Shown: positions 47,372-57,964, counted from the first letter of the stretch. The stretch: DNA of 64,000 nt from Marchantia polymorpha subsp. ruderalis (GCA_037833965.1 AP031355.1:15897501-15961500), one strand, 5' to 3'. A program made the numbers and translations. The notes: a model not told the origin generated them from the letters alone.

Positions 47372-50200
47372 ATGTCGACGAGCGATAGTGTGGGAAACCT
47401 GAGTGCGAGAGCCACACGGAAACTCCGTCGAGATTCAGAAAAAGCCGTGGAAACAAAACGGCGAACTAAAAAGAAGACTCCCGGTGAGGACTCTGCAGAA
47501 AGATCGCCATCACCGACTACTGGAAGACAAAGGCGTTCCAGTTCACCTACTGAGAGCATTGAGCTAACAGTTCTATTGGACATCCCTCCGACAGGAACTC
47601 TTCCTGAGTTTGGCCAACCTAGGATCAGTCCGTCGACAGGATCACCGATGGCAGAACATCAAGCCAATCTCCGCCAGGTGTTTTCCCAACCTACCACCAA
47701 ACATTCGTATCCAAGATACACGGGAACGGGCGACGACGATGATGCAGATTCATACATAAAGCTCTTCGAGTCTGTCTCCATCGCCAATCGTGAGACCAGT
47801 GATGAAGACAGATTACGAATCTTTCCTAGCCTGCTACGCAGACGAGCGCGTAGCTGGTACAACCATGAGAGCACCGACCCCACTGGCATCCGGACCTGGG
47901 CTCAGCTCAAGGAAAAGTTTCTGAAGCGGTTCCGCGAACTCGGATATGACAGTCGAGTTCTGACCCGGCTTCGAAATCTTCGACGCGAGCGGAAGGAGAA
48001 TCTTCGAGACTACACTGAGAGATTCCAAGACCTCCTAGATCGAATTCCGAAGACAGGCCCGGGAGAACCGTATTCGGTACAACAGGCAGTGGATTGGTAT
48101 GTGACAGGGCTCTCAAGAGAAATGGAGACCTTCTGTAGGAGAGGCAAGACTGACACAATCCAAGATGTGATAGCTTCCGCGGAGACCTTTGAGACGTCAA
48201 CCCTTGACACTCGAAGACGCGACCGACGGTCGACGAAGAAGAAGTCGCAAGGCGGACGTCGGAAGAGAAGGAACTCGCCTTCCTCGACAGAAGAATCAAG
48301 CTCCTCCGAATCAAGTTCTTCCTCGGAAGAGGAAGAGGACTCGTCATCTTCAGAAGAAAAAAAACGGAAGAAGAAACGCAGTGCGATCAAGAAGAAGGAT
48401 CGAGGTAAGGGAATCCCAGTGAAGACTCAAGGGGACATCGCAGCCAAGGTAGACAACCTGGTGAAGAATTTTGCGGACCTGAAAGTTCATGTAGTGGGGG
48501 GCCAAGACCGACGTAAATCACCTGCGAGACAACGAGCGAATCTCTGGTGTACTACGTGCGGACAGGTGGGACATGCCAACACGGAGTGCATGTCCGCGAG
48601 GCCATCTTACCCAGTGAACGCAGTCGAATGGGCACCACAATGGGAGAACCCCATGTATTATGCTGAGCCGCCTATGTATTATGCTGAGCAGGTTGAGGAC
48701 ACCGCCTACTCGGTACAGACAGCTCCAGCTACAACTCCGAACCCACCGGTGCATATACCGCGCTTTGTTCCGAGGGAAATGGCGGGTACACTCCCACCAA
48801 GACGCATGGCACCTCCAGGCAATCACAACCGACCTCGACCACAATTCGATGGTTGCTACAACTGCGGAGACATGGGGCATTACGCGCCAAGCTGTCCCCA
48901 CCCGAGGAAGCCAATGGGGTATGCACCATTGTGCAGCAATTGCAAGAAGTCCGGACATACAGCAGCTGAATGTGACCAGCCCCAACTCCCTAGGCCAGCC
49001 GTGCGTTTCGTATCAACACCTGGCAAGGAAGAAGTGCAAGTCAACCAGGTAGAACTGAGTCTGGACCCAGCTGAAGGAGACGAAGTATGGCCAGAGGAAG
49101 AAGTAATGTGCGGTCGGGTAGAAACCCGAAGTTCGAAGAGGAAAGGAGAAGGCCACGAGGACACTCGCCGCCTCGAGCATAGGGAAGAAAGGAGGAAGTC
49201 TAAAGAAGTTAGAGAAGGCCAGAGGAGAAGGCCGGGTACACCTCCGGCTATGAGAAACACCCAGCCGGAGCAGAACTCAGAAAAAACGGACAGGTATTCA
49301 GAAGAGTTCCGGACTCGAGATTACCTTCCGGACATCAAAGATGAGGTGAGTCACCTCATCAAGGAAGCACTGGGCGCCGGAATGACATCCGACGACCGGA
49401 AGGCGGTTAGGCCCCCTACACCCCTTCCGACCGCGAGTACAGGGAAACTTCCGGCCGTGACTTCCAACACTCCCTACGACATAGTGAAAGACATGGGGAG
49501 CCAGAGGGCAAATATTTCCTTCCACCAGTTGTTGGAAGACAATAAGACGTACAGGAGGATGCTGATGCTTTCGTTGCGCCGACCACGCAAACCCCGAAAA
49601 GAGAAACTTCCGGCTGTGTACAGAGTGGAAGGAGGAGACCTGGGACCTCCAGAGATCGAAGTAGAGATCGGAGGCTGCGTCATACAGAAGGTACCAGTGG
49701 ACTCCGGCTCGGGCGTGAATATCATGACCGAGGAGACAGCGAACTCCTTGGGGTTCCAGACCTTCGAACCTACATCCCGAGTATTGCGACTGGCCGATCA
49801 AACACGCAGAATGCCACTAGGAATGTTGAGCAATGTGAGAACCAACATTGGAGGAGTGGACTTTCAACTGTCCTACATAATACTGCAACCTCTGATGAAG
49901 AAAGGTTATGATGTGCTGCTTGGCAGACCTTGGCTATACGATGCCAAAGCAAGGTGTGACTGGAGTAGGAAGAGATTACAGTTCCGTAGCCCTGCTGACC
50001 CTCCGACTGTCATTACCGTACCGTGGACCAAGGTACCCCATGAGGGCGAAACACCTTCCACCACCTCCGGTTACACAACCGGAGGGGAGACCAGCTCATC
50101 ATGCACTTCAGAGACCGAAACGTCGGAAGAATTTGTGGGCTACGTCACTTGCTGCTCTATTGAGGAGGAAGGAGACGAGGTGTATCCGGATGACGAATAG
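47372..50200 (+). CDS. gag-pro: Gag-protease polyprotein
   Basis: This 942-aa frame starts MSTSDSVGN shortly after the primer-binding site. It forms the capsid, binds RNA and processes the polyprotein. Residues about 125-260 form the retrotransposon gag domain (LRRRARSWYNHES, TWAQLKEKFLKRFRELGY). A serine/glutamate tract and a lysine-rich tract follow (about 295-350). Three CCHC zinc knuckles begin near residues 393 (CTTCGQVGHANTEC), 495 (CYNCGDMGHYAPSC) and 521 (CSNCKKSGHTAAEC). The aspartic protease has VDSGSGVNIM, with its Asp near residue 777, and a later YDVLLGRPWL motif. The frame ends at UAG 50198-50200 and continues in the same phase into pol. Three knuckles are more than the usual one or two. 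The gene looks intact. Confidence 0.95.
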   Translation: MSTSDSVGNLSARATRKLRRDSEKAVETKRRTKKKTPGEDSAERSPSPTTGRQRRSSSPTESIELTVLLDIPPTGTLPEFGQPRISPSTGSPMAEHQANLRQVFSQPTTKHSYPRYTGTGDDDDADSYIKLFESVSIANRETSDEDRLRIFPSLLRRRARSWYNHESTDPTGIRTWAQLKEKFLKRFRELGYDSRVLTRLRNLRRERKENLRDYTERFQDLLDRIPKTGPGEPYSVQQAVDWYVTGLSREMETFCRRGKTDTIQDVIASAETFETSTLDTRRRDRRSTKKKSQGGRRKRRNSPSSTEESSSSESSSSSEEEEDSSSSEEKKRKKKRSAIKKKDRGKGIPVKTQGDIAAKVDNLVKNFADLKVHVVGGQDRRKSPARQRANLWCTTCGQVGHANTECMSARPSYPVNAVEWAPQWENPMYYAEPPMYYAEQVEDTAYSVQTAPATTPNPPVHIPRFVPREMAGTLPPRRMAPPGNHNRPRPQFDGCYNCGDMGHYAPSCPHPRKPMGYAPLCSNCKKSGHTAAECDQPQLPRPAVRFVSTPGKEEVQVNQVELSLDPAEGDEVWPEEEVMCGRVETRSSKRKGEGHEDTRRLEHREERRKSKEVREGQRRRPGTPPAMRNTQPEQNSEKTDRYSEEFRTRDYLPDIKDEVSHLIKEALGAGMTSDDRKAVRPPTPLPTASTGKLPAVTSNTPYDIVKDMGSQRANISFHQLLEDNKTYRRMLMLSLRRPRKPRKEKLPAVYRVEGGDLGPPEIEVEIGGCVIQKVPVDSGSGVNIMTEETANSLGFQTFEPTSRVLRLADQTRRMPLGMLSNVRTNIGGVDFQLSYIILQPLMKKGYDVLLGRPWLYDAKARCDWSRKRLQFRSPADPPTVITVPWTKVPHEGETPSTTSGYTTGGETSSSCTSETETSEEFVGYVTCCSIEEEGDEVYPDDE

Positions 50201-50206
50201 CAACTA
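50198..50206 (+). promoter_or_regulatory. Probable stop-codon readthrough site between gag-pro and pol
   Basis: The gag-pro stop is TAG followed by CAACTA. This fits the CAR-YYA rule for strong UAG readthrough known from tobamoviruses. The pol frame is in the same phase and open from 50201 without a suitable start codon of its own, so suppression of this one stop gives a gag-pol fusion of about 1889 residues. Confidence 0.78.
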
Positions 50207-53041
50207 GCAGCCGGACTGGGCAGAAGCGAGATCAGTCACACAGAGGGGATTGTTGACCCGAGTGATTGCTGCGAACTGCAGCTCAGTCCAGGTAAAGGCT
50301 TGAAGGTGTCAAGCCAGGTACAAGGAGAAGAGTTGAACAGGGTACAGGCATTTCTTCGCCAGTATGAGGATGTCTTCGCATGGAGGATTGAAGACATGAA
50401 AGGCATACCTGCAAGGTATGGAGAGCACAGAATCGACTTGTTGGACGAGGCAGTTCCGGTTCGCCAACGCCAATACAGGCTCAACCCGAAATATTCATTA
50501 TTGGTGAAGGACGAAATCGATAAGTACCTGAGCGCAGGAATCATCTACCCGGTACTTAGTAGCGAGTGGGTGTCGCCTATCGTGATCGTGCCCAAGAAAC
50601 TGACGGGTAAGATCCGGGTGTGTCAGGACTTCAGGAAGCTGAACGCAGCAACGCGGAAGGACCATCACCCTCTTCCTTTCACGGACTCTATTCTGGACCA
50701 TGTAGCAGGGCATGAATGCTACAGTTTCCTAGACGGATTTTCCGGCTACAACCAGGTGTCCATCAGGGAACAGGACAAGGACAAAACAACCTTCACGACC
50801 GACTGGGGAACCTATGCTTATCACAAGATGCCGTTCGGTCTGTGCAACGCGCCAGCGACGTTCCAGCGGATGATGACAAACATTTTCCAAGAGCACCTGA
50901 GGAAGTTCCTAGAAATTTTCATCGACGACTTTTGTGTCTTCGGTAAGAGGTCGGAGCACCTTAACCATCTTCGGCAAACGTTCGACAGGTGTAGGGAAAG
51001 CAGCTTGTCCTTACACCCGGAGAAGTGTTTTTTCTTCATGACCAGCGGAATCCTGCTAGGGCACCGAGTTTCGTCCGATGGCATTGCAGTGGATGTAGAG
51101 AAGGTGAAGATTATTCTTGAACTGCAGCCGCCAACGAATCTGCGTGAGTTGAGGGCCTTCCTTGGCCATGTAGGTTATTACAGAAGGTTCATAAATATGT
51201 ATGCCATCTTGGCAGCCGATCTGACGAAGCTGCTTAAGAAGGATGAACCCTATGTGTGGGGCAAGGAGCAACAGCTGGCCTTTGAAAGGCTCAAAGCCAA
51301 ACTGACGACTGCTCCGGTTCTGAGAAGTCCGGATTGGAACAGACCTTTCCATGTCTATGTAGACACGTCGGCGTTTGCAATCGGGGTGGTTCTCAGTCAG
51401 AAGGACGACAACAAGAAAGACTACCCGATTTACTTCGCGAGTCGTCAGTTGTCAGCAGCAGAGAAGAAGTACACGACAACTGAGAGGGAGGCGTTGGGAA
51501 TGGTGTACTCCTGCAAGAAGTTCCGACATTATTTGATCTGCTATGAGTTCGTGTTTCATGTAGATCATTACGCCTTACAGCACCTGGTGAAGAAGGCGGA
51601 TCTGTCCGGACGAATTGCCAGGTGGGTACTACTGCTGCAGGAATTCACCTATACTGTACAGACACGGAAAGGCGTTCACCATGAGAACGCGGACTACCTC
51701 TCCCGACTATGGACCGAACCCATAGAGGAGGAAGTAGTGGATGATTTTCCCGACGAACAACTTTTTCAGTTGTCCGCCAGCCATGAGTCCAGGTACGCGG
51801 ACTTATACAGGTTCCTGCTCACACTCCAATGTCCGGAAGGATTGGATGCAGAGCAGCGCACAGTCTTCGTTCATAAAGCGGGACCTTACCAGCTCCAACA
51901 AGGGGTCTTGTTCAAGAAAATGGCAGACGAAAGGTTGTGCAGATGTCTAGAGGAGTCTGAAGTACCGCGAGTTGTCAAAGCCATGCACACAGAAGACGCT
52001 GGTGGTCACTACGCCACCAGAAATACAGTGACCAAAATTGTGAATGCAGGATACTGGTGGCCGACGATGTTCAAAGATGTACACGACTACGTTCGCAAAT
52101 GCGACAGCTGCCAGAGGTCCGGAAGGCCGACTCCGACCACGAGATGGCCTCTTACACCAATCATGCCATTGGCACCATTTGAAAAATGGGGGATCGACTT
52201 CGTGGGACCAATACAACCTGTCACTAAAGGCACGCGCAGGCGCTACATATTGGTAGCAACAGACTATGCGACCAAGATGGTGGAGGCAGAAGCCACAAGG
52301 CACGACGACGCAGCCGCAGTAGCACGGTTCCTATTCGAATCAATCATCACCCGCTACGGGTGCCCCCTAGAAATAGTCAGTGACAGAGGAACGCACTTTC
52401 TGAATCAGGTGATAGAAAGTTTGACGCGGCACTTCCAGATTAAGCATCGGAAGACTACTCCATACAACCCCAAGGCAAATGGTCTGACAGAGAAGTCCAA
52501 TGGATTACTTTGTAAGATACTCCTCAAGGTGACTGTAAACCATGCTCATGACTGGGACACCAAGCTACCGGCCGCCTTATGGGCATATAGAACGGCAGAA
52601 AAAGTCACCACCAGGCAAACACCTTACTTCCTAGTTTATGGGCAGCATCCGATCTTACCCATCGAATTCGAGATACCTACCAAGAGGACCTTAGATCAGA
52701 GAAGGCTGGACGCGGAAGAAAGTCAGGCATATCGACTGCAAGAGGTAATGGCACTGGAGGAAAGGCGTCAAGAGGCCGAAGATCGAACAAAGCAATTACA
52801 ACTCAGGCGGAAGGAGAAGTACGATCGAAGACTCAAACCAGTACTGCTGGAAAAGGGCGATTTGGCTCTGCTATACGATAGCAGACATGCTAGATTTCCA
52901 GGCAAGCTCCACTTGAGGTGGATGGGACCTTACAAGGTGATAGAAGTTTTTCCAAATGGATCCATCCAACTCGCAGAACTGACGGGAGAATGGTTAGGCA
53001 CCCGCGTGAACGGATGGCGTCTGAAGAAATACCACGTGTAA
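50201..53041 (+). CDS. pol: Pol: reverse transcriptase, RNase H, integrase
   Basis: 946 codons after the UAG, numbered here from 50201, ending at TAA 53039-53041. The reverse transcriptase spans about 90-275, with KIRVCQDFRKLN, MPFGLCNAPATFQ and the catalytic FIDD (Asp242, Asp243). RNase H begins near Asp388 (VYVDTSAFAIG), with TEREALGMVY after it. Integrase starts with a zinc-binding HHCC region (His596, then GGHY, CDSC), then the DD35E core Asp666 (GIDFVGPI), Asp728 (SDRGTHF) and Glu764, and ends with a GPY/F module (RWMGPYKVIEVFPNGSIQL). No chromodomain follows. The product copies the element RNA and inserts the DNA. All catalytic residues are present. It is expressed as a fusion to gag-pro by readthrough, not from an independent start. 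Confidence 0.95.
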   Translation, partial: QLAAGLGRSEISHTEGIVDPSDCCELQLSPGKGLKVSSQVQGEELNRVQAFLRQYEDVFAWRIEDMKGIPARYGEHRIDLLDEAVPVRQRQYRLNPKYSLLVKDEIDKYLSAGIIYPVLSSEWVSPIVIVPKKLTGKIRVCQDFRKLNAATRKDHHPLPFTDSILDHVAGHECYSFLDGFSGYNQVSIREQDKDKTTFTTDWGTYAYHKMPFGLCNAPATFQRMMTNIFQEHLRKFLEIFIDDFCVFGKRSEHLNHLRQTFDRCRESSLSLHPEKCFFFMTSGILLGHRVSSDGIAVDVEKVKIILELQPPTNLRELRAFLGHVGYYRRFINMYAILAADLTKLLKKDEPYVWGKEQQLAFERLKAKLTTAPVLRSPDWNRPFHVYVDTSAFAIGVVLSQKDDNKKDYPIYFASRQLSAAEKKYTTTEREALGMVYSCKKFRHYLICYEFVFHVDHYALQHLVKKADLSGRIARWVLLLQEFTYTVQTRKGVHHENADYLSRLWTEPIEEEVVDDFPDEQLFQLSASHESRYADLYRFLLTLQCPEGLDAEQRTVFVHKAGPYQLQQGVLFKKMADERLCRCLEESEVPRVVKAMHTEDAGGHYATRNTVTKIVNAGYWWPTMFKDVHDYVRKCDSCQRSGRPTPTTRWPLTPIMPLAPFEKWGIDFVGPIQPVTKGTRRRYILVATDYATKMVEAEATRHDDAAAVARFLFESIITRYGCPLEIVSDRGTHFLNQVIESLTRHFQIKHRKTTPYNPKANGLTEKSNGLLCKILLKVTVNHAHDWDTKLPAALWAYRTAEKVTTRQTPYFLVYGQHPILPIEFEIPTKRTLDQRRLDAEESQAYRLQEVMALEERRQEAEDRTKQLQLRRKEKYDRRLKPVLLEKGDLALLYDSRHARFPGKLHLRWMGPYKVIEVFPNGSIQLAELTGEWLGTRVNGWRLKKYHV

Positions 53042-53065
53042 ATGTTCGCGTGGGCGCTCACAATT

Positions 53066-53078
53066 GAGGAGGGGGGCA
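53066..53078 (+). promoter_or_regulatory. Polypurine tract
   Basis: GAGGAGGGGGGCA directly precedes TGTGGTAAC of the 3' LTR, the site where plus-strand DNA synthesis is primed. It fixes the 3' LTR start at 53079. Confidence 0.9.
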
Positions 53079-54433
53079 TGTGGTAACACACTTTTTGTTT
53101 TTTTTGCAGAATTTAAACAATTTTAGAAAACTAGTACCAAAGCAGTGTTTGTAGCTAGAGAAGGGTACGCAAAATAGAGTGGATTGAGGAGATCGTCACG
53201 AGGGCACAAAGAATCACGTAGTCGGATGTACCAACGCCAACGTCTTCGGCGCCTTCGGCAAAAGCTCCTTTTTGAGGTGTCTCTACTCACGCGCCTCTAG
53301 CGTATAAGGAAGCTACGCTTCCGGCGCAGACACCTCAGGAGGAGGTTTTGCTAAAGACGTCAGGAGAAGGGCCCGGACCTCTAAAGGCGTCCGACCATGA
53401 GTGCGCCTTCGGCGAAGCGTCGCTAGCGCGGAAAGGGAAAACCTTCATAACAATCGGGATACACGGTAGATCCAGTTGGTTGAAGTTGCATTAGAAAGAG
53501 CTCGGGACGCTCGTTCTAACGAGTCCAAGAGCGCCGGAGATGGATCAGGAATGGAGAAGTTATGAGCGTCGGAAAACTCGTAGCCGGACATGCGCCGTTC
53601 GCGCTAGGGTTCACAGCCGGAAAGGATTCCCGTACGCCCTCGGCGATGCGCCTTCGGCGGAATCACGCGCTCACAGGAGGAAACCAACTCAGAGTCGGAA
53701 GCGCCCTTGGCGGCTGTTCATGGAAGGAAAGCGCCGGTCGGATGTACGCCTCCGACGTGGCGCTGACGGCCGGATGCGCTGGCATGAGTTGCGCTGACGG
53801 ATATGCGCTGGCAGCAACGGACGAGGCATAAAGGACAAAATAGGCGGTACGACTGCGCGCCGGCGTAATTCGCTCCGGCTGGATGTGCGCCTCCAGCAAG
53901 GCGCCGACGGATAATGAACGCACCAGCGGCGACACGCCTCCGGAGAAGGGCGGGTTAGGAAAAGACAACAGGGCCGACGTATACCCTGCAGCGGACTCGA
54001 GTCCGGAAGGTGGCGGCGGCGGGAGAATTCAACGTTTAAGCATGCGAATGCGCGCAATGCGGAGACGTGAATTCGCGCATGCAAAGGGCGAACCGTTAAG
54101 CCGTATAGCCGGCTGCGTACGTTGCAACCAGTAAGAACGTTGGACGTTCTTGAAATCGGAGAAGAAAAGACTGCGCTCCAGTCTCATTCTCTCATTCTTG
54201 ACTTTGCAATTTCCAGTTCCAAGATTACGCGCAAGGGCGGAGCGACCTGCAGTGAGAGTAGAGAGTGCGGAGACGAGTTGCACAAGGATCTTGGCGGACC
54301 TTGAAAGAATTGGGAGTAGCGATCTTGAACGAGCGCAGAGAGAGTGAGCAGTCAGTGCTTGAGTGGCCGACGCGCAGTGGCGATTGTGAGAGAGTGAGCG
54401 AAAGGGAGAACGTTTGTGTGTGCAGACAACGCA

Positions 54434-56983
54434 ATGTCGAAGGTTCCCCAACTGCGAGTGTCTCCACTCAGGGTGCCGCAGATCGGTCTACGCGCATTTC
54501 AAGATGTGCTGACGAGGCTGAAGCTCGATTTTCTCCTCTGGGGGTGGAATTGGACGTGTCCGGAGATGGTGCGCGAGTATCTGCAAGAGAGACACAAGCC
54601 TTCTCGCGGATTTCGCCCACACCCAGAGAGATGGGAAATTTGCAATTGGGCGCAGGTGTTGGGCAGGTGTGCCGGCGAGGAAGGGGATCTCCTCTTCGAG
54701 GCCGACAGCGTGAAAGTGTCCCAGGAGGAAGAAGTCTCTTACAATGAGCTCTTCAAAGTGGCTAGACATCCCAAGAACGGTTTCCGGACTCGGGATTACA
54801 AGGATCGATTGCGGAGAAATGTCGCGACAGCATTGCTGCAGATATTGCAGCCGACCAAGACCGCTTACATGCATGGTTGGCAGGTAGAGTTCGTGGAGCT
54901 AGTGTTGTCAGGAGCTCCGGTGCATTGGGCACGGCTCCTGTGGAAGGTGACGCGCCAACATGCGCAAGAAGAGAGGGGAGGAACGCTCAATCATCTATCG
55001 CCTTACTTAATCGTGTTTTACCGGGCGATGGGATGTTTGACGAATGCTGAGAAAACTCGGTTTCCGCAGCTGAGCCGGTCTTATCCAGGTAGATATTCGA
55101 GGGAGGCCGAAGTAGACACGGATCCGGACGAGGAACCTGCCAGTACGCCTCCGGCTCCAGCCAGAGCAGCAGAAGAACGTCGAAGTGAGCGCATTCCGCG
55201 CAAGCGGAAGTGGGATGAGGGACCTGAGGACAGGCAGCCGGAAGTACCATCTGCGCCGACTCGTGGTCGGCCCACCCCCGAGCCTCATAGTCGACCAAAA
55301 CAGAGGGCACGCAGAATGCCAACTGGTACTGAGGAGACCAGGCGAACTCCGACCCGGCGGAATCTCACACAGGAAGAGATAATTGCTCAGGTCCTAGGGA
55401 AGACGGCAGAAACCTCTGCACAGAAGGCACCACGGCCTTCGGGAGGAGATGGACGGACTGACGACCGGCCGACTGCGAGTCGGATGACTGAAGGTCGACA
55501 AGCGGAAGGAAGGCCAACTGAACGGCGCGTTGAACCGGACAGCAGGCCGGAAGCGGAAGAGAGTTTGGCTGACGAGCCAACAATCCTCAGAGGGTCGTCT
55601 TCGGCGGAAGGCACTTCTGGAAGAACGCCACCAGCAAACAGGCCAAGTGGAGTCAAGACGCGCAGGGTGTATCCGACTCCCAGTCGGACAACTGCTGGTC
55701 GGCCGACTGCGAGTCGGACAACAGAGAGTCAGCCGGATTCGCCGACTGCGAGACGGATGGGGCCAACGACCAGTATGCGGACGCCTTCGGCGGACGCACC
55801 TTCAGCAAGGACACCTTCCGCGCAGATTGCGCCGGAAGGACAGGCAGCAGAAGCGGGCGGTGCAAGAGTGACAAAAGTCACTGCGGCGTCGACCCCTTCA
55901 CAAACCGAAGATCGAGCCGGAACAGGGGCTCAAGCAGTGGGATCTCCCACTGCCCTGGATATTTTAGCAGGCAGTGGAGCAGCAGTCGCAGCAGAAGCTG
56001 CTGCGCGCCACAGTTCCAGGGAGTCGCCAAGGGATTCGGTGGCGACTGAAATCCTCGAGACTGAGGATGAGACGAGCTCGGAAGAGCAAGAAGAGGATTC
56101 GGTGCAGAAAACGCCAACAGGGGTGCTGTGCGAACAGATAGTTCCACTCCTGCGATATCTGGATCGCAAGACATCCAAATACGGAAGTGCCTTAAAACCG
56201 CAGTCTTATGTGGAGACTATCAGGCGAAGGACGAGGATCAAGGTGGCAAAGTGGGCCTCTAGTTGCCAAGTATATGTGGAAAGGAACACCGCCCTCCGAC
56301 AACACCTGGCGGTCACCCAGAAGCTGTACCAAGCCTTGCAGCAGCAGAAGGAGGATGCGGCGACGAAGAGTCAGGCGGAGGCCGAACTAATACGGGCAAA
56401 GATCGAGTCGGAACTGCAGGAGGAGCGGAGACAGAACAAAGTCCTAGCAGCCGAGCTTGCGCGCCAGACGCGCGCCTTAGAGGAAAGTCAAAGAGCCCGC
56501 AAGGAGGATGAGGAGTTGTTGTGCAACTTGCAAACCGAGTGCTCGGATTTGAGGGCTCAACGTGCGGATTTAGAAATGCAGCTGGCAGAGGTGGAGAGCA
56601 GCTGCAGGGCACGAGGAGAGTTGGCGGCACGGGTGACTCGTTGTCTAAACGGATACACCCATTGGGAGGTGGCAGCTCAAGAGAGGGTTACACTCCGGGA
56701 GTTCGAGCTTCGGGCGGCGGCCTTGACGGAAGGTGACAGTCGGAGTCGGCGGCGAGTGGCAAGAAAATTAGAAACCTTCTTGTCGGGTGCGCGCGACACT
56801 ATGGCGCACTTGCAGTCGGAAGTCACTGCAGCGCTCCGACGCCTGGGGTTACGCAGCCGGTCGGAAGACTGGCAAGGTAGAGATAGTAAGCGGAGCAGTC
56901 CGGCGCGCAGGAGGCGCAGCACCGGATCTGCTGAGTGCAGTAGAGTAGTTTGGTTTCGCGCAGATGCTGCGAGTGGTAGATAG
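54434..56983 (+). CDS. LTR-borne ORF1, family A, second intact copy
   Basis: By eye this is base-for-base the same as 43780-46329 and encodes the same 849-aa protein, with the conserved N-terminal domain, palindrome-encoded linker and coiled coil. Being in the 3' LTR, this is the copy that would lie at the 3' end of the element's genomic RNA, downstream of pol, comparable in place only to the U3 genes of some vertebrate retroviruses. Its downstream TATA box is at 57017. Confidence 0.88.
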   Translation: MSKVPQLRVSPLRVPQIGLRAFQDVLTRLKLDFLLWGWNWTCPEMVREYLQERHKPSRGFRPHPERWEICNWAQVLGRCAGEEGDLLFEADSVKVSQEEEVSYNELFKVARHPKNGFRTRDYKDRLRRNVATALLQILQPTKTAYMHGWQVEFVELVLSGAPVHWARLLWKVTRQHAQEERGGTLNHLSPYLIVFYRAMGCLTNAEKTRFPQLSRSYPGRYSREAEVDTDPDEEPASTPPAPARAAEERRSERIPRKRKWDEGPEDRQPEVPSAPTRGRPTPEPHSRPKQRARRMPTGTEETRRTPTRRNLTQEEIIAQVLGKTAETSAQKAPRPSGGDGRTDDRPTASRMTEGRQAEGRPTERRVEPDSRPEAEESLADEPTILRGSSSAEGTSGRTPPANRPSGVKTRRVYPTPSRTTAGRPTASRTTESQPDSPTARRMGPTTSMRTPSADAPSARTPSAQIAPEGQAAEAGGARVTKVTAASTPSQTEDRAGTGAQAVGSPTALDILAGSGAAVAAEAAARHSSRESPRDSVATEILETEDETSSEEQEEDSVQKTPTGVLCEQIVPLLRYLDRKTSKYGSALKPQSYVETIRRRTRIKVAKWASSCQVYVERNTALRQHLAVTQKLYQALQQQKEDAATKSQAEAELIRAKIESELQEERRQNKVLAAELARQTRALEESQRARKEDEELLCNLQTECSDLRAQRADLEMQLAEVESSCRARGELAARVTRCLNGYTHWEVAAQERVTLREFELRAAALTEGDSRSRRRVARKLETFLSGARDTMAHLQSEVTAALRRLGLRSRSEDWQGRDSKRSSPARRRRSTGSAECSRVVWFRADAASGR

Positions 56984-57016
56984 GATAGCGTAGTGCTAGT
57001 TAGGATCTTTTGAGAG

Positions 57017-57045
57017 TATAAAGTAGATCAAGGCGTTTTGCCTTG
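57017..57045 (+). promoter_or_regulatory. TATA box and hairpin of the A 3' LTR
   Basis: TATAAAG at 57017-57023 and the CAAGGC/GCCTTG hairpin at 57029-57045, identical to the 5' LTR. Here it could drive the truncated gag frame that follows. Confidence 0.75.
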
Positions 57046-57964
57046 GGACTCTTCCAGTTTCGGAAGTGCAGATCAGGAACTCACTTTCTTGGCGTGTTTG
57101 TGCATTTGGTCCTGGCACCACGTAGAGAAGCTGCAGCATAGCGAAGTTACCGTATGTTGTAGTTGAAGGCCTTCGGCTGAATGTTCAGAGCTAGTACCCG
57201 GTTAGAGACTTGAGTAGTGCGGATCTGCACCTGCGGGTGATTTCTGATGCTAAGAGCCGGCTGCGAGTTAGATACTTGAACAGTTCCCCCTTACTCCTTC
57301 GAGTGACATATCCTGATTGTACTCCTACGGGAAGTTTCCCCTGAATGCCAATGTGAAGTTTCATTACTTCGTGTAAACCTTGGTTTGTAATTCAGGTTGT
57401 GTGTGTGTTACTGGATCGTGTTTTCAGTAAGTTCTCAGTCGGGTCTGCACTCCCTGCGTTTTGTGTGATAGTCGAGGGTGACGTCCACGGCGTACGTAGA
57501 GGCTTCGTTCCGAAGTGAGAAGTCCAGTCCGGGTACCCCCGCTAGTTCCTGGCGGAAGGGCAGTAAAAGCCGGAGTGGGAGGCACTTCCTGCAGAACCTC
57601 TGAGTGAACTTGCGAGACACTTTCCTCCTGAAATCCGAAGCGGAGGTCCTGACCGACCTCCGAGTTGTGCTTTTTGCCAGTTTCAGGTGTGTGTGTGTGT
57701 GTGTGTTGAGTGACCAAGCTGTACCGTGCATCCTCCGAGCATCCTCCGAGTTGAGTTCCTCCTCCGAGTCGAGCCTCCGAGTCGAGCACTACAGTATTTC
57801 TGGGAGTGACAGTCGCCTAGAATTCAAACTCTACCAAAAGTCTGTTAAACGTGACACTTTTACTCTGTGTGTTGCCTCTGTCCCTGTGGGTTCGATCTTT
57901 TTACCACCATACTGCAGTTTTAGCCTTTGGTGGGTTATTACATAAGGAGCCGACCACTTCTTTT

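Larger units (their letters stand above)
42425..57942 (+). mobile_element. Full-length Ty3/gypsy retrotransposon, family A
   Basis: 5' LTR 42425-47288, primer-binding site 47311, gag-protease 47372-50200, pol 50201-53041, polypurine tract 53066, 3' LTR 53079-57942. The LTRs are 10,654 bp apart. By eye they differ at one base (C at 46598, A at 57252), so the insertion is very young. The integrase ends without a chromodomain and the primer is tRNA-Asp-like, as in the Ogre/Tat/Athila group. Instead of a right-hand target duplication, the 3' LTR runs straight into a second primer-binding site and gag, a tandem arrangement. Confidence 0.93.
53079..57942 (+). repeat. 3' LTR of the A element (4864 bp)
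   Basis: This has the same content as 42425-47288 at a constant offset of 10,654. It ends TTATTACA at 57942, but the next bases are TAAGGAGCC and a primer-binding site, not a target duplication, so it also acts as the left LTR of a second, truncated unit. Confidence 0.92.

Noticed and set aside
50300..50302. Independent start of pol at a TTG
   Set aside because: It is not a plausible eukaryotic start, and the frame is open back to the UAG at 50198, in phase with gag-pro.
53079..57942. ORF1 as an ordinary extra gene between pol and a shorter 3' LTR
   Set aside because: The polypurine tract lies directly before 53079 and the solo LTR with its target duplication starts at the same sequence, so ORF1 is within the LTR.
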